This document shows, piece by piece, positions 24,689 to 32,153 of a stretch of 64,000 nt of DNA. Origin of the DNA: Streptomyces sp. NL15-2K (GTDB lineage Bacteria > Actinomycetota > Actinomycetes > Streptomycetales > Streptomycetaceae); contig NZ_CP130630.1 of assembly GCF_030551255.1 (NCBI RefSeq), positions 2,585,501-2,649,500 on the forward strand, given 5' to 3'. The notes below the pieces were generated by a model. The model did no database searches. It had not been told where the DNA came from and worked only from the letters and a program-made list of their open reading frames with translations. The translations under genes and the position numbers were made by a program. Each line of letters begins with the position of its first letter. The first letter of the stretch is position 1.

Positions 24689-25003
24689 CTACGGCCAGGC
24701 GTGCTCACCCTCGTGCCCCTCGAACAGGCCGCACACAACGTTGTCCAACCGGTCCTCATCCCCGAAACGGCGCACCATGCACGGATCGCGCATCTCCACC
24801 CCCGAGCGCCACCACATCCAGGTCATGCGCCCCGTGACATCCTGCGCCTCCACGATCCCCGCCGCATGATCTGGCCCCTCGTGCACCCCCAGCTCGCACC
24901 GCAGCACCAGCGCGGGCGCAACATCCAGCTCCACCCCCGCCACGCGGCACGCCTCAGCTTGCATCTCCGGCGGGGGCGCGAACTGATCACCACAACGCTT
25001 CAT
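24689..25003 (-). CDS. Small hypothetical protein of the element
   Basis: The likely start is ATG 25003 with GAGG upstream, giving 104 residues (MKRCGDQFAPPPEMQ...). The protein has scattered Cys (about 4), His and Trp residues and ends CGLFEGHEGEHAWP, a C...GHEGEH pattern seen in small actinomycete mobile-element proteins. A zinc-binding role is conceivable. It has no membrane segment. I do not recognise a function. Confidence 0.65.
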   Translation of the reverse strand: MKRCGDQFAPPPEMQAEACRVAGVELDVAPALVLRCELGVHEGPDHAAGIVEAQDVTGRMTWMWWRSGVEMRDPCMVRRFGDEDRLDNVVCGLFEGHEGEHAWP

Positions 25004-25531
25004 ACACACCTCACTCAGTCTCCGAACACGGACAACCCCGCACGGACAGGCACGGGGGTACACACGACGGTGCGGGGACACGGCCGCACTGCGACGAGCC
25101 GCCAGTACGGGCGCAAAACCCTCTTGGGCCGGGGCCGACGGCCTACGAGGCTTTTAGGCAGCCACCATGGGGCGAGCCTCGAAGAACAGGGGGCCGATCG
25201 GGCCATTGCGGGCAGGTCCCAAAGACTGCCCGATCCGCCAGGCAGCGTAAGGCCCCCTGTTCACTCGCCCCATGGCAGCTCCCGCCCAAAAGCCTCTACG
25301 GCCGGCGGCGTGCCCACACCGCGCCACTACCAGGGCAAAGGCCCCTCCCCGCCAGGGCTCCTCAGAGTGGGGGGAACACCCTCGATCGGCTACGTCCGGC
25401 GGGGACGGGCATCTAGGGAAGCGCCGAGCCGGACGCGGCAGCGACGCCCAGCACGAAGCCGCACGAGCCCGAGATCATGATGATCAGCAGCGGACCCGTG
25501 AAACGGGCTAACCAGTCCACGGCGCGCCGCA
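25004..25531. other. Non-coding region of the element containing a large palindrome
   Basis: No gene with acceptable codon bias is seen in these 528 bases. The left part (25020-25147) holds the probable promoter of the 24689-25003 gene. The middle is a 148-bp imperfect palindrome, described separately. The right part (25296-25531) shows nothing recognisable before the stop of the next minus-strand gene. Confidence 0.5.
25148..25295. repeat. 148-bp imperfect palindrome, candidate single-strand origin or structured RNA
   Basis: Paired blocks from outside in: AGGCTTTT (25148-25155) with AAAAGCCT (25288-25295); CCATGGGGCGAG (25165-25176) with CTCGCCCCATGG (25264-25275); GAACAGGGGGCC (25184-25195) with GGCCCCCTGTTC (25251-25262); GGGCAG (25210-25215) with CTGCCC near 25225-25230. 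All lie in register, so single-stranded DNA or RNA would fold into one long hairpin with internal bulges. Position in a RepSA-type element fits a second-strand (sso) origin, like the sti locus of pIJ101. Confidence 0.8.
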
Positions 25532-25768
25532 TCATGTGTGCCGCCAGGCACGCCACGGACGAGTGATGATCTCCCGGAAGGTGTGGTGCGACGGGTTCCT
25601 GCCGCAGTGCTCTAACACCCAGCTCTGCCCGTCCGCGAAGTCCTCGCTGCCGTCCGAGGACTCACCGCACACCGCACACTCCATCGCGTACGTGATCGGC
25701 TCCGCATCAGGCTCACGGTCCGGCGTGAGCGTCCACGTCTCGTGACGGATCACCGATCGCACGCTCAC
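25532..25768 (-). CDS. DUF7848-like small protein
   Basis: The start GTG 25768 overlaps the upstream gene's stop by 4 bp; the product has 78 residues. It begins VSVRSVIRHETWTLTPDREP and contains MECAVCGESS, a Cys pair, and CGRNPSHHTFREI, giving Cys/His ligands for a probable small zinc fold. It resembles the DUF7848 proteins common beside XRE regulators in Streptomyces accessory DNA. The function is unknown. It is co-translated with the 25765-26031 gene. Confidence 0.75.
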   Translation of the reverse strand: MSVRSVIRHETWTLTPDREPDAEPITYAMECAVCGESSDGSEDFADGQSWVLEHCGRNPSHHTFREIITRPWRAWRHT

Positions 25769-26031
25769 AGTCCCCGCCTCGCTCGCTTGTTGGCGACCCT
25801 CACGCCCGCGCTGAGCCGTTCCGCAGGACTGGCCGGGCGGATCTGCGCCGGGTCGGCCTGCCACTCACGGCCACCGCCCACCGGACGCAGCATGGCGTAC
25901 GGCCCGGCCTTGTCCTGGTACTCCCCGACCTTGCGCGTCACCGGGTCGTACACCAGCTCTCCGCGCTCAGGGACGGCCGTGTCTGCTGGTTTGCCTTGTG
26001 TCACCATGCCAATAACGCTAGGTAGCGGCAT
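25765..26031 (-). CDS. Small hypothetical protein of the element
   Basis: Starting at ATG 26031 with GAGG about 9 bases upstream, this gives 88 residues; GTG 26037 and ATG 26007 are alternative starts. The body RGELVYDPVTRKVGEYQDKAGPYAMLRPVGGGREWQADP (shown here as landmarks RGELVYDPVTRKVGEYQ and RPVGGGREWQADP) is the small beta-rich type found with DUF7848 genes and XRE regulators in streptomycetes. Stop and next start overlap as GTGA. Transcription probably comes from the 26045-26078 operator-promoter. Confidence 0.75.
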   Translation of the reverse strand: MPLPSVIGMVTQGKPADTAVPERGELVYDPVTRKVGEYQDKAGPYAMLRPVGGGREWQADPAQIRPASPAERLSAGVRVANKRARRGL

Positions 26032-26044
26032 GAACACACCTCAA

Positions 26045-26078
26045 TGGCACTTTGGCGAGGTGTCAGCTCGAAGTGCCA
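26045..26078 (-). promoter_or_regulatory. Inverted-repeat operator upstream of the small element genes
   Basis: TGGCACTT (26045-26052) and AAGTGCCA (26071-26078) are perfect 8-bp inverted arms around an 18-base spacer. The site lies between the XRE regulator stop and the small-gene start, where their promoter should be. The spacing is two helical turns or so between half-sites, fitting a dimeric XRE repressor. Confidence 0.6.
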
Positions 26079-26085
26079 CACCACG

Positions 26086-27267
26086 TCACAGCGGTACGCC
26101 GATCGCGTCTGCAAGGCTCCGCATCTCGGGCGTGAGGGTGCGCCGACGTGCGATGACGCGACCGAAGATGTCCCGCGCGTACCGCTGGTTCGGCAGCCAC
26201 TGAGGGGCGTCCGCCTGAATGCCCTGCAAGACCTCCACCGTCTTCGCGTAGTCGCGCGAGCGCGCATGCGCTTCTGCCACGTCCAGTAGGTGACGGTTGC
26301 GGTTGTTGGAAGTGGGCCGCATGCCGCCCGTCGGGATGCGCGCCGAGAGCTTGAGGACCAGGTCCGGCTTGTCAACGATCATGGCGTTCTCGGCGCGCTT
26401 CAGAGCCACCGTGACCGGTCCGAAGGCCTGCAAGAAGTCGTCGCGCGGTGCGAACTCCCGCCCCATCGCGACCGCTGCCGAATTGGCGTAGCGCAAGGCG
26501 TCCTCGGCCTCCCCAGGCCGGTTGTCCCGGATAGCGGCAGCCGAGGCACGCAGCAGCAGCCAGCCCCACGCACTGAGCTCCGCCGGGGTAGCCCGCGAGA
26601 TACGCGGCTCCACCTCATCCGCCCACCGGGTCGCCAGCTCCCGCGCCGCAGCCAGCCGACCACGCCGCAGCAAGAGCCAGCACTGCGTGCTCACCGTCGC
26701 CGCCGCCTGAAGCCGGTCCGAGGACTCCTCCATGCACCGGGACAGCGCGATGTCAGCCGCCTCGAACTGCCGAGTCTGGGTGAGCAGCCAGCCCGTCAGC
26801 TGCGAGAGCCGGACGCGTACGGCCCGCCCCTCTGGACCGTGCTCGGCGACAAGATCAGCGTCGCGCAGCAGAGGCGGAAGGATCACGCTCAGCTCTGCGA
26901 AACGATCACCGGAGAAGAGCGGCAGTGCTGATACCACGGCGTCTCGCACGCCATCCACGGTCGGTTCTTCGGCCAGCCCCTCCGCCCGAACCGGAGCCAC
27001 GAGTGCCCGCCGGACAGCCTCCCAACGATCATCAGCCCCAGGCGCCGCCTGTCGCTCCTCCTCGTGATCAGCGATGAGGTTCGTCGTCGGCACTCGCAGG
27101 GCCAGCGCCAGTCGGCGCGCAGTCTCCAGTCGCGTGTCACCCCGTTCCCCTTGCTCCAGCTTCCGGATCAAGGACAGGGACACGCCGGACTCAGTCGCCA
27201 GCTGACGCTGCGTCATACCGCGCCGCTTGCGTACTTCCTGAAGCCGCTTGCCAATGTCGGCACTCAT
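26086..27267 (-). CDS. XRE-family transcriptional regulator with TPR-like C-terminal domain
   Basis: Starting at ATG 27267, it gives 393 residues. The helix-turn-helix is at about 5-60 (IGKRLQEVRKRRGMTQRQLA, SGVSLSLIRKLEQGERG). The remaining 320 residues are helical repeats of TPR type (LTGWLLTQTRQFEAADIAL, ARSRDYAKTVEVLQGI). Such regulators are usual in Streptomyces and often pair with small downstream genes. No Shine-Dalgarno is seen; the mRNA may be leaderless. It probably controls the two small genes through 26045-26078 and may act as the element's repressor, like KorSA or Pra, though it is not homologous to them as far as I can tell. Confidence 0.88.
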   Translation of the reverse strand: MSADIGKRLQEVRKRRGMTQRQLATESGVSLSLIRKLEQGERGDTRLETARRLALALRVPTTNLIADHEEERQAAPGADDRWEAVRRALVAPVRAEGLAEEPTVDGVRDAVVSALPLFSGDRFAELSVILPPLLRDADLVAEHGPEGRAVRVRLSQLTGWLLTQTRQFEAADIALSRCMEESSDRLQAAATVSTQCWLLLRRGRLAAARELATRWADEVEPRISRATPAELSAWGWLLLRASAAAIRDNRPGEAEDALRYANSAAVAMGREFAPRDDFLQAFGPVTVALKRAENAMIVDKPDLVLKLSARIPTGGMRPTSNNRNRHLLDVAEAHARSRDYAKTVEVLQGIQADAPQWLPNQRYARDIFGRVIARRRTLTPEMRSLADAIGVPL

Positions 27268-27607
27268 GATTCGAGCGTACGGCGCGCGCCGCCCGTCCGT
27301 GCGGCCTCCCTCGTTCGTCACTCCCGCAGGCAGCGATCTCACACGGGCGGGGAGGGGCTCAGGTCAGAGCGATATTCGCGTCCCGTCCAGGCGACCGGTG
27401 GGTAGTCTCTGATCCAATCTGGGGCCAAGCCTCCAGGACCCGCGTAGGTAGTCCCGAGACGGGCCCCGGAGGTCGACACCAAGTCATCACCAGACCCCGT
27501 ACCGTCCGGTTTCAACCCGTGTGAACAGGGATTGAGGGTAGACCGTGAGACACCGCCTGACCTGCACAAACGCCGATCAGCGGGGTATGCCCCCTGACCC
27601 TGGGGTG
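27268..27607. other. Right-end non-coding region of the element (possible integrase arm sites)
   Basis: No gene. Three related motifs, GGTAGTCTCTGA (27401), GGTAGTCCCGAGAC (27447) and GGTAGACCGTGAGAC (27537), are spaced 46 and 90 bp apart next to attR and could be arm-type binding sites for the integrase or Xis. Any promoter that now drives the displaced tldD tail and tldE would have to lie here; a short open frame starting at GTG 27545 runs into the tldD fragment in phase. Confidence 0.4.
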
Positions 27608-27621
27608 AACTTTCAATTTAC
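27608..27621 (+). repeat. attR core
   Basis: AACTTTCAATTTAC, identical to attL and in the same reading phase relative to the tldD sequence that follows. Recombination between the two would excise 6892 bp and restore the native tldD reading frame exactly. Confidence 0.93.
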
Positions 27622-27874
27622 CGGGCAACGGTTCTTCAAGATCGAGAACGGGCGGATCGCCGGGCAGCTGCGGGACGTGGCCTACCAGGCGACGACCACC
27701 GACTTCTGGGGGTCCATGGCCGCCGTCGGCGGTCCGCAGACCTACGTCCTGGGCGGAGCCTTCAACTGCGGCAAGGCCCAGCCCGGCCAGGTGGCCGCGG
27801 TCTCGCACGGCTGCCCGTCGGCCCTCTTCAAGAGCGTCAACATTCTGAACACCACGCAGGAGGCCGGTCGATGA
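27608..27874 (+). pseudogene. tldD: Displaced native 3' end of tldD
   Basis: This fragment encodes the native last 88 residues of TldD (NFQFTGQRFFKIENGR... to ...NILNTTQEAGR), with the zinc-ligand Cys in GGAFNCGKAQPGQ and normal host codon usage. It lacks the HExxxH domain. A continuous frame opens at GTG 27545 inside the element (about 109 residues) but has no convincing ribosome binding site. Its stop overlaps the tldE start by 4 bp, showing that tldD and tldE were translationally coupled before insertion. Keeping it intact means excision would restore the gene. Confidence 0.9.
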
Positions 27875-29289
27875 GTTCTCGTGTGCCCAACGGCATTACT
27901 TCGTTGACGAACAAGCCGCACGAGATCGTCGAGCGCGCCCTCGAACTGTCCCGGGCCGACGGCTGTGTGGTCATCGCCGACGAGCAGTCGACCGCCAACC
28001 TGCGCTGGGCGGGCAACACGCTCACCACGAACGGCGTCACTCGCGGACGTACGCTCACCGTGATCGCGACCGTCGACGGCAAGGAGGGCACGGCCTCCGG
28101 TGTCGTCACGCGCTCGGCCGTCACCGCGGACGAGCTGGAGCCCCTGGTGCGGGCCGCGGAGGCCGCCGCGCGCAGTGCCGGTCCCGCCGAGGACGCGCGG
28201 CCGCTGGTCACGGGCGTACCGGCGGCGCCCGACTTCACGGACGCGCCGGCCGAGACCTCGTCCGCCGTGTTCGCGGACTTCGCGCCGGCGCTCGGTGAGG
28301 CGTTCGCACGCGCGCGTGCGGGCGGTCGCGAGCTGTACGGCTTCGCCAACCACGAGGTGGTCTCCAGCTACCTCGGTACGTCGACGGGGCTGCGCCTGCG
28401 GCACGACCAGCCCAACGGGACGCTGGAGCTGAACGCCAAGTCGCCGGACCGGACCCGGTCGGCGTGGGCGGGCCGGTCGACCAGGGACTTCAAGGACGTC
28501 GATCCGGCGGCGCTGGACGCGGAGCTCGCGGTACGCCTCGGCTGGGCCGAGCGGCGGATCGCGCTGCCTGCCGGGCGGTACGAGACGCTGCTGCCGCCGA
28601 GCGCCGTCGCGGACCTGCTGATCTACCAGATGTGGTCGGCGTCGGGCCGGGACGCGGCGGAGGGCCGCACGGTGTTCTCCAAGCCGGGGGGCGGCACCCG
28701 CGTGGGCGACAAGCTGACCGACCTGCCGCTGACCCTGCGCAGCGACCCGAACGAGCCGGGCCTGGAGTCCGCGCCCTTCGTGCTCGTGCACTCCTCCGGC
28801 GGCGACCAGTCGGTGTTCGACAACGGGCTGCCGCTGACGGCCACCGAGTGGATGCGCGAGGGACAGCTGAGTCATCTGCTGACCAGCCGGCACAGCGCCG
28901 ACCTGACGGGGCTGCCGGTGGCGCCGGGGATCGACAACCTGATCCTGGACGGGGGCGAGGACCGCTCCCTGGAGGAGATGGTCGCGAACACCGAGCGCGG
29001 GCTGCTGCTGACCTGCCTGTGGTACATCCGCGAGGTCGACCCGGCGACGCTGCTGCTGACGGGCCTGACCCGGGACGGCGTCTATCTCGTGGAGAACGGC
29101 GAGGTGACCGGCGAGGTCACCAACTTCCGGTTCAACGAGTCACCGGTCGACCTGCTGGGCCGGGCGACGGAGGCCGGGCGGACGGAAAAGACGCTGCCTA
29201 GGGAGTGGAGCGACTGGTTCACTAGGGCTGCGATGCCGGCCCTGAGGGTGCCGGACTTCAATATGAGCTCTGTCAGCCAGGGCGTATAA
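27871..29289 (+). CDS. tldE: TldE/PmbA-family partner of TldD
   Basis: The 472-residue protein starts at ATG 27871. It has the PmbA/TldD fold but no HExxxH motif, as expected for TldE (also called PmbA), the non-catalytic partner that forms the TldD-TldE heterodimer. Landmarks are ADEQSTANLRWAGNTLTTNG near the N-terminus and EVTGEVTNFRFNESPVDLLG near the C-terminus. The complex degrades unstructured peptides and can mature modified peptides. The element separates it from its full-length partner, so its transcription must now come through or from the element's right end. Confidence 0.93.
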   Translation: MSSRVPNGITSLTNKPHEIVERALELSRADGCVVIADEQSTANLRWAGNTLTTNGVTRGRTLTVIATVDGKEGTASGVVTRSAVTADELEPLVRAAEAAARSAGPAEDARPLVTGVPAAPDFTDAPAETSSAVFADFAPALGEAFARARAGGRELYGFANHEVVSSYLGTSTGLRLRHDQPNGTLELNAKSPDRTRSAWAGRSTRDFKDVDPAALDAELAVRLGWAERRIALPAGRYETLLPPSAVADLLIYQMWSASGRDAAEGRTVFSKPGGGTRVGDKLTDLPLTLRSDPNEPGLESAPFVLVHSSGGDQSVFDNGLPLTATEWMREGQLSHLLTSRHSADLTGLPVAPGIDNLILDGGEDRSLEEMVANTERGLLLTCLWYIREVDPATLLLTGLTRDGVYLVENGEVTGEVTNFRFNESPVDLLGRATEAGRTEKTLPREWSDWFTRAAMPALRVPDFNMSSVSQGV

Positions 29290-29343
29290 CCTCGTACCTG
29301 ATTACGAGGCCCGTTCGAGCCCATGCAAGGAGATACGAGAACC

Positions 29344-30612
29344 GTGACGGACATCGTCGACGAGCTGAAGTGGCGGGGGCTGTTCGCCCTGTCCACTGAC
29401 GAGGACGCATTGCGCAAGGCGCTCGCGGACGGTCCCGTCACGTTCTATTGCGGCTTCGACCCGACGGCGGCCAGTCTGCACGTCGGCCACCTGGTGCAGG
29501 TCCTCACCATGCGCCGGCTCCAGCAGGCGGGCCTGCGTCCGCTGGCCCTGGTGGGCGGGGCGACCGGCCAGATCGGCGACCCGCGCCCGACGGCGGAGCG
29601 CACGCTGAACGACCCGGAGACGGTCGCGAACTGGGTGACCCGGCTGCGCGCGCAGATCGAGCCGTTCCTGTCCTTCGAGGGCGAGAACGCCGCGGTGATG
29701 GTGAACAACCTGGACTGGACGGCCGGCCTGTCGGCCATCGAGTTCCTGCGGGACATCGGCAAGCACTTCCGCGTCAACAAGATGCTGACCAAGGACTCGG
29801 TCGCCCGGCGCCTGGAATCCGAGGAGGGCATCAGCTACACGGAGTTCAGCTACCAGCTGCTCCAGGGCATGGACTTCCTGGAGCTGTACCGCCGGTACGG
29901 CTGCACGCTCCAGCAGGGCGGCAGCGACCAGTGGGGCAACCTCACGGCCGGCCTGGACCTGATCCACAAGCTGGAGCCGCACGCCGACGTCCACGCGCTC
30001 GCCACCCCGCTGATGACCAAGGCGGACGGCACCAAGTTCGGCAAGACCGAGGGCGGGGCCGTCTGGCTCGACCCGGAGATGACGACGCCGTACGCGTTCT
30101 ACCAGTTCTGGCTGAACGTGGACGACCGGGACATCTCGACGTACATGCGGATCCTGTCCTTCAAGTCCCGCGAGGAGCTGGAGGAGCTGGAGCGGCAGAC
30201 CGAGGAGCGCCCCCAGGCGCGTGCCGCGCAGCGCGCGCTCGCACAGGAGCTGACGACGCTGGTCCACGGCGCCGAGCAGACCGCCGCCGTGATCGCCGCC
30301 TCCAAGGCCCTCTTCGGGCAGGGTGAGCTGGTCGACCTGGACGACAAGACGCTGGCCGCGGCCCTGTCCGAGGTGCCGCACGTCCAGGTCGCCGAGCTCG
30401 GCCCGGTGGTCGACCTGTTCGCCGAGGTCGGCCTGGTGGCCAGCAAGTCGGCCGCGCGCCGCACGGTCAAGGAGGGCGGTGCCTACGTGAACAACGTCAA
30501 GGTCGCGACCGAGGACGCGGTCCCCGCCAAGGAGGATCTGCTGCACGGGCGCTGGCTGGTACTGCGCCGGGGCAAGAAGAACCTGGCGGCGGTCGAGGTC
30601 ACGGGCGCCTAG
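29344..30612 (+). CDS. tyrS: Tyrosyl-tRNA synthetase
   Basis: The start is GTG 29344 (AAGGAGA 10 bases upstream), giving 422 residues; ATG 29323 is an unlikely alternative. It has the class I signature HVGH (46-49), [11 protein letters not shown], the tyrosine-binding region QGGSDQWGN, the KFGKT form of KMSKS, and a C-terminal S4 RNA-binding domain (about 355-420, [16 protein letters not shown]). It charges tRNA-Tyr with tyrosine. It follows tldE by 54 bp with no terminator between, so it may partly share transcription with tldE. Confidence 0.97.
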   Translation: MTDIVDELKWRGLFALSTDEDALRKALADGPVTFYCGFDPTAASLHVGHLVQVLTMRRLQQAGLRPLALVGGATGQIGDPRPTAERTLNDPETVANWVTRLRAQIEPFLSFEGENAAVMVNNLDWTAGLSAIEFLRDIGKHFRVNKMLTKDSVARRLESEEGISYTEFSYQLLQGMDFLELYRRYGCTLQQGGSDQWGNLTAGLDLIHKLEPHADVHALATPLMTKADGTKFGKTEGGAVWLDPEMTTPYAFYQFWLNVDDRDISTYMRILSFKSREELEELERQTEERPQARAAQRALAQELTTLVHGAEQTAAVIAASKALFGQGELVDLDDKTLAAALSEVPHVQVAELGPVVDLFAEVGLVASKSAARRTVKEGGAYVNNVKVATEDAVPAKEDLLHGRWLVLRRGKKNLAAVEVTGA

Positions 30613-30620
30613 GCACACCG

Positions 30621-30655
30621 ATGGGGGCGGCTTCCGTGGCGGAAGCCGCCCCCAT
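30621..30655. terminator. Strong hairpin terminator of tyrS
   Basis: A 16-bp perfect stem, ATGGGGGCGGCTTCCG (30621-30636) with its complement at 30640-30655, and a TGG loop, directly after tyrS and facing a convergent gene. It probably works in both directions. Confidence 0.92.
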
Positions 30656-30669
30656 CGTGCTGCCTGCCG

Positions 30670-30945
30670 TCAGACCCGTCGTCTGCCGCCCCGGACCGCC
30701 ACGTACGCCCGGTCGCCGAGGCCGACGAGGATGACCGCGGCCACCAGCTGGAAGCCGTGGCGCCACCAGTCGATGCCCGCCGTCGCGTCGACACCGGCCG
30801 CCCGCGCGACCGCGTTGCCGCCGATGGCGCCGAGGATGCCCAGGATGGTGGTCAGCCACAGCGGAATATGTTGCTTGCCCGGGATGATCGCCTTGGCGAC
30901 GAGGCCGAGCACGAGTCCCACGATGATCGCCCACAACCAGCCCAT
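30670..30945 (-). CDS. GlsB/YeaQ/YmgE-family membrane protein
   Basis: A 91-residue protein starting at ATG 30945 with three hydrophobic helices: GWLWAIIVGLVLGLVAKAI, the family motif PGKQHIPLWLTTILGILGAIGG (here only PGKQ and LGILGAIGG matter), and FQLVAAVILVGLG. It belongs to the transglycosylase-associated/GlsB family, small envelope proteins linked to general stress in several bacteria. Despite the family name no enzyme activity is established. Confidence 0.9.
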   Translation of the reverse strand: MGWLWAIIVGLVLGLVAKAIIPGKQHIPLWLTTILGILGAIGGNAVARAAGVDATAGIDWWRHGFQLVAAVILVGLGDRAYVAVRGGRRRV

Positions 30946-31235
30946 GGCTGCCTCCTTGTACGGCTCGTCTCGGGCTCGTCCCGGCTCGTCATGCCGTGGC
31001 CGAGTACCGCCCGTCTGAGCAGTACACCCAGTTTCGGCCCAGTCGCGGTACGGCGCATGCCGGGCGGGGGTGTACGCGCAACGGCCGAGGCCGCTCGTCC
31101 AGGCCGGGGGCGCCCCGGTCTCGTGGACGGGCCAGGCGCGGCGTAACGTGGGAGCTGTCCGGGTCCCGTTCCCCGACCGGGGGCGGACCTGGCAGGGGGC
31201 GGGGAGAGTGCGATGCGGGCGGATGGTGGAATGTG

Positions 31236-31670
31236 ATGCGGAAGCAGCATGGCGGCGGCAACGCCGAGGTGTTCCGGATCACCGGGGCTCGGGCGGGCCT
31301 CCAGGAGGACGTACGCGGAAGGCAGCGCCGGTACGTCATATCGATGACGATCCGTACGCTGTCGGTGATCCTCGCGGCCACCCTGTGGAACGTCGAACGG
31401 CACATCGCGATCGTCGCGTTGGTGCTGGGTGCGGTCCTCCCCTACATCGCCGTGGTCGTCGCCAACGCGGGGCGGGAGAACGCGCCGTCGCTGCCGTCGA
31501 CGTTCGTCACGGCGCCGACGCCGCCGATGATCGAGCCGCCGCACGCTGAGGACGCTTTCGCAAAGGAGGACGGTTTCCCGCAAGAGGAGCGGCTCGCGGA
31601 ACCCGTCCCGGAGGACGTCGTCGCCGATCCCGCGCCGGGCACGGCGAGCGGGTCGGGCGACCGGGCGTGA
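31236..31670 (+). CDS. DUF3099 membrane protein
   Basis: Starting at ATG 31236 gives 144 residues. The polar N-terminus EVFRITGARAGLQEDVRGRQRRY is followed by two hydrophobic helices (ISMTIRTLSVILAATLW and IAIVALVLGAVLPYIAVVVA), the DUF3099 layout found across actinobacteria. The C-terminal 55 residues are acidic and Pro-rich. The function is unknown. The 290 bp upstream, shared with the divergent GlsB-family gene, shows no other feature. Confidence 0.85.
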   Translation: MRKQHGGGNAEVFRITGARAGLQEDVRGRQRRYVISMTIRTLSVILAATLWNVERHIAIVALVLGAVLPYIAVVVANAGRENAPSLPSTFVTAPTPPMIEPPHAEDAFAKEDGFPQEERLAEPVPEDVVADPAPGTASGSGDRA

Positions 31671-31826
31671 TCATGGCGCATCCCTCGCGGACGCGTCCCG
31701 ACCGTGAGTCAGGCCTGCACCAAGCTCAAGAAAAGCTCAGATCAATCATGTTGTTCCGGTGCCGGGCGACGGGTTACCCGTGACATACTTCGTAGGCGCT
31801 CCGCATCCCCCGTCGGAGCGACGGAC

Positions 31827-31864
31827 CGACGCCGGGCAGCTCCCCCCGTGGCTGCTCGGCGTCG
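31827..31864 (+). terminator. Hairpin in the DUF3099 - 31916 gene interval
   Basis: CGACGCCGGGCAGC (31827-31840) pairs with GCTGCTCGGCGTCG (31851-31864) with one mismatch and a 10-base loop, then CCTTGTTTGCC. It could end DUF3099 transcription or be a leader hairpin 52 bp before the next start codon. Confidence 0.6.
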
Positions 31865-31915
31865 CCTTGTTTGCCGGCTTTTCTGCCGCGTTCACCGCGC
31901 TTGTGAGACGAACCT

Positions 31916-32134
31916 GTGAGTGACGAGACCCCGATCTGTTCCGCCAAGGCCTGCCGTGCCGACGCCGTGTGGGTGCTGGCGTGGAACAACCCGAAGATCC
32001 ATACGCCCGAGCGGCGCAAGACGTGGCTGGCGTGTGAGGAGCACCGGGAGCATCTGTCCCAGTTCCTCGGTGTGCGCGGGTTCCTGAAGGACGTCGTGAA
32101 GTTCGAGGACTGGGAAGCGCCCGAGGGTTCGTAG
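31916..32134 (+). CDS. Small conserved hypothetical protein
   Basis: 72 residues starting at GTG 31916. It has three conserved-looking cysteines (ETPICSAKACRADA, WLACEEH) and several Trp and His residues (VLAWNNPKIHTPERRKTW), consistent with a small zinc-binding or FeS-like fold of the kind found in actinobacterial 'SAK-A' type proteins. Its 3' end converges on moaA with a 19-bp gap. I do not know a function. Confidence 0.8.
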   Translation: MSDETPICSAKACRADAVWVLAWNNPKIHTPERRKTWLACEEHREHLSQFLGVRGFLKDVVKFEDWEAPEGS

Positions 32135-32153
32135 CGCCGGTCCGCCTACAGCC

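Larger units (their letters stand above)
20716..27621. mobile_element. Integrative element (AICE-like, RepSA type) inserted in tldD
   Basis: The element spans 6892 bp plus one copy of the 14-bp direct repeat at each end. In order, all on the minus strand, it has a tyrosine integrase, an excisionase, a RepSA-like HUH replication initiator, a small hypothetical gene, two small coupled genes and an XRE regulator. int-xis-repSA is the core of pSAM2-type actinomycete integrative and conjugative elements. It lacks a TraB/FtsK-type translocase and spd genes, so it looks mobilisable or defective in transfer. Unlike typical AICEs, which use tRNA genes, it sits inside a protein gene and rebuilds that gene's 3' end. 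Confidence 0.92.
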
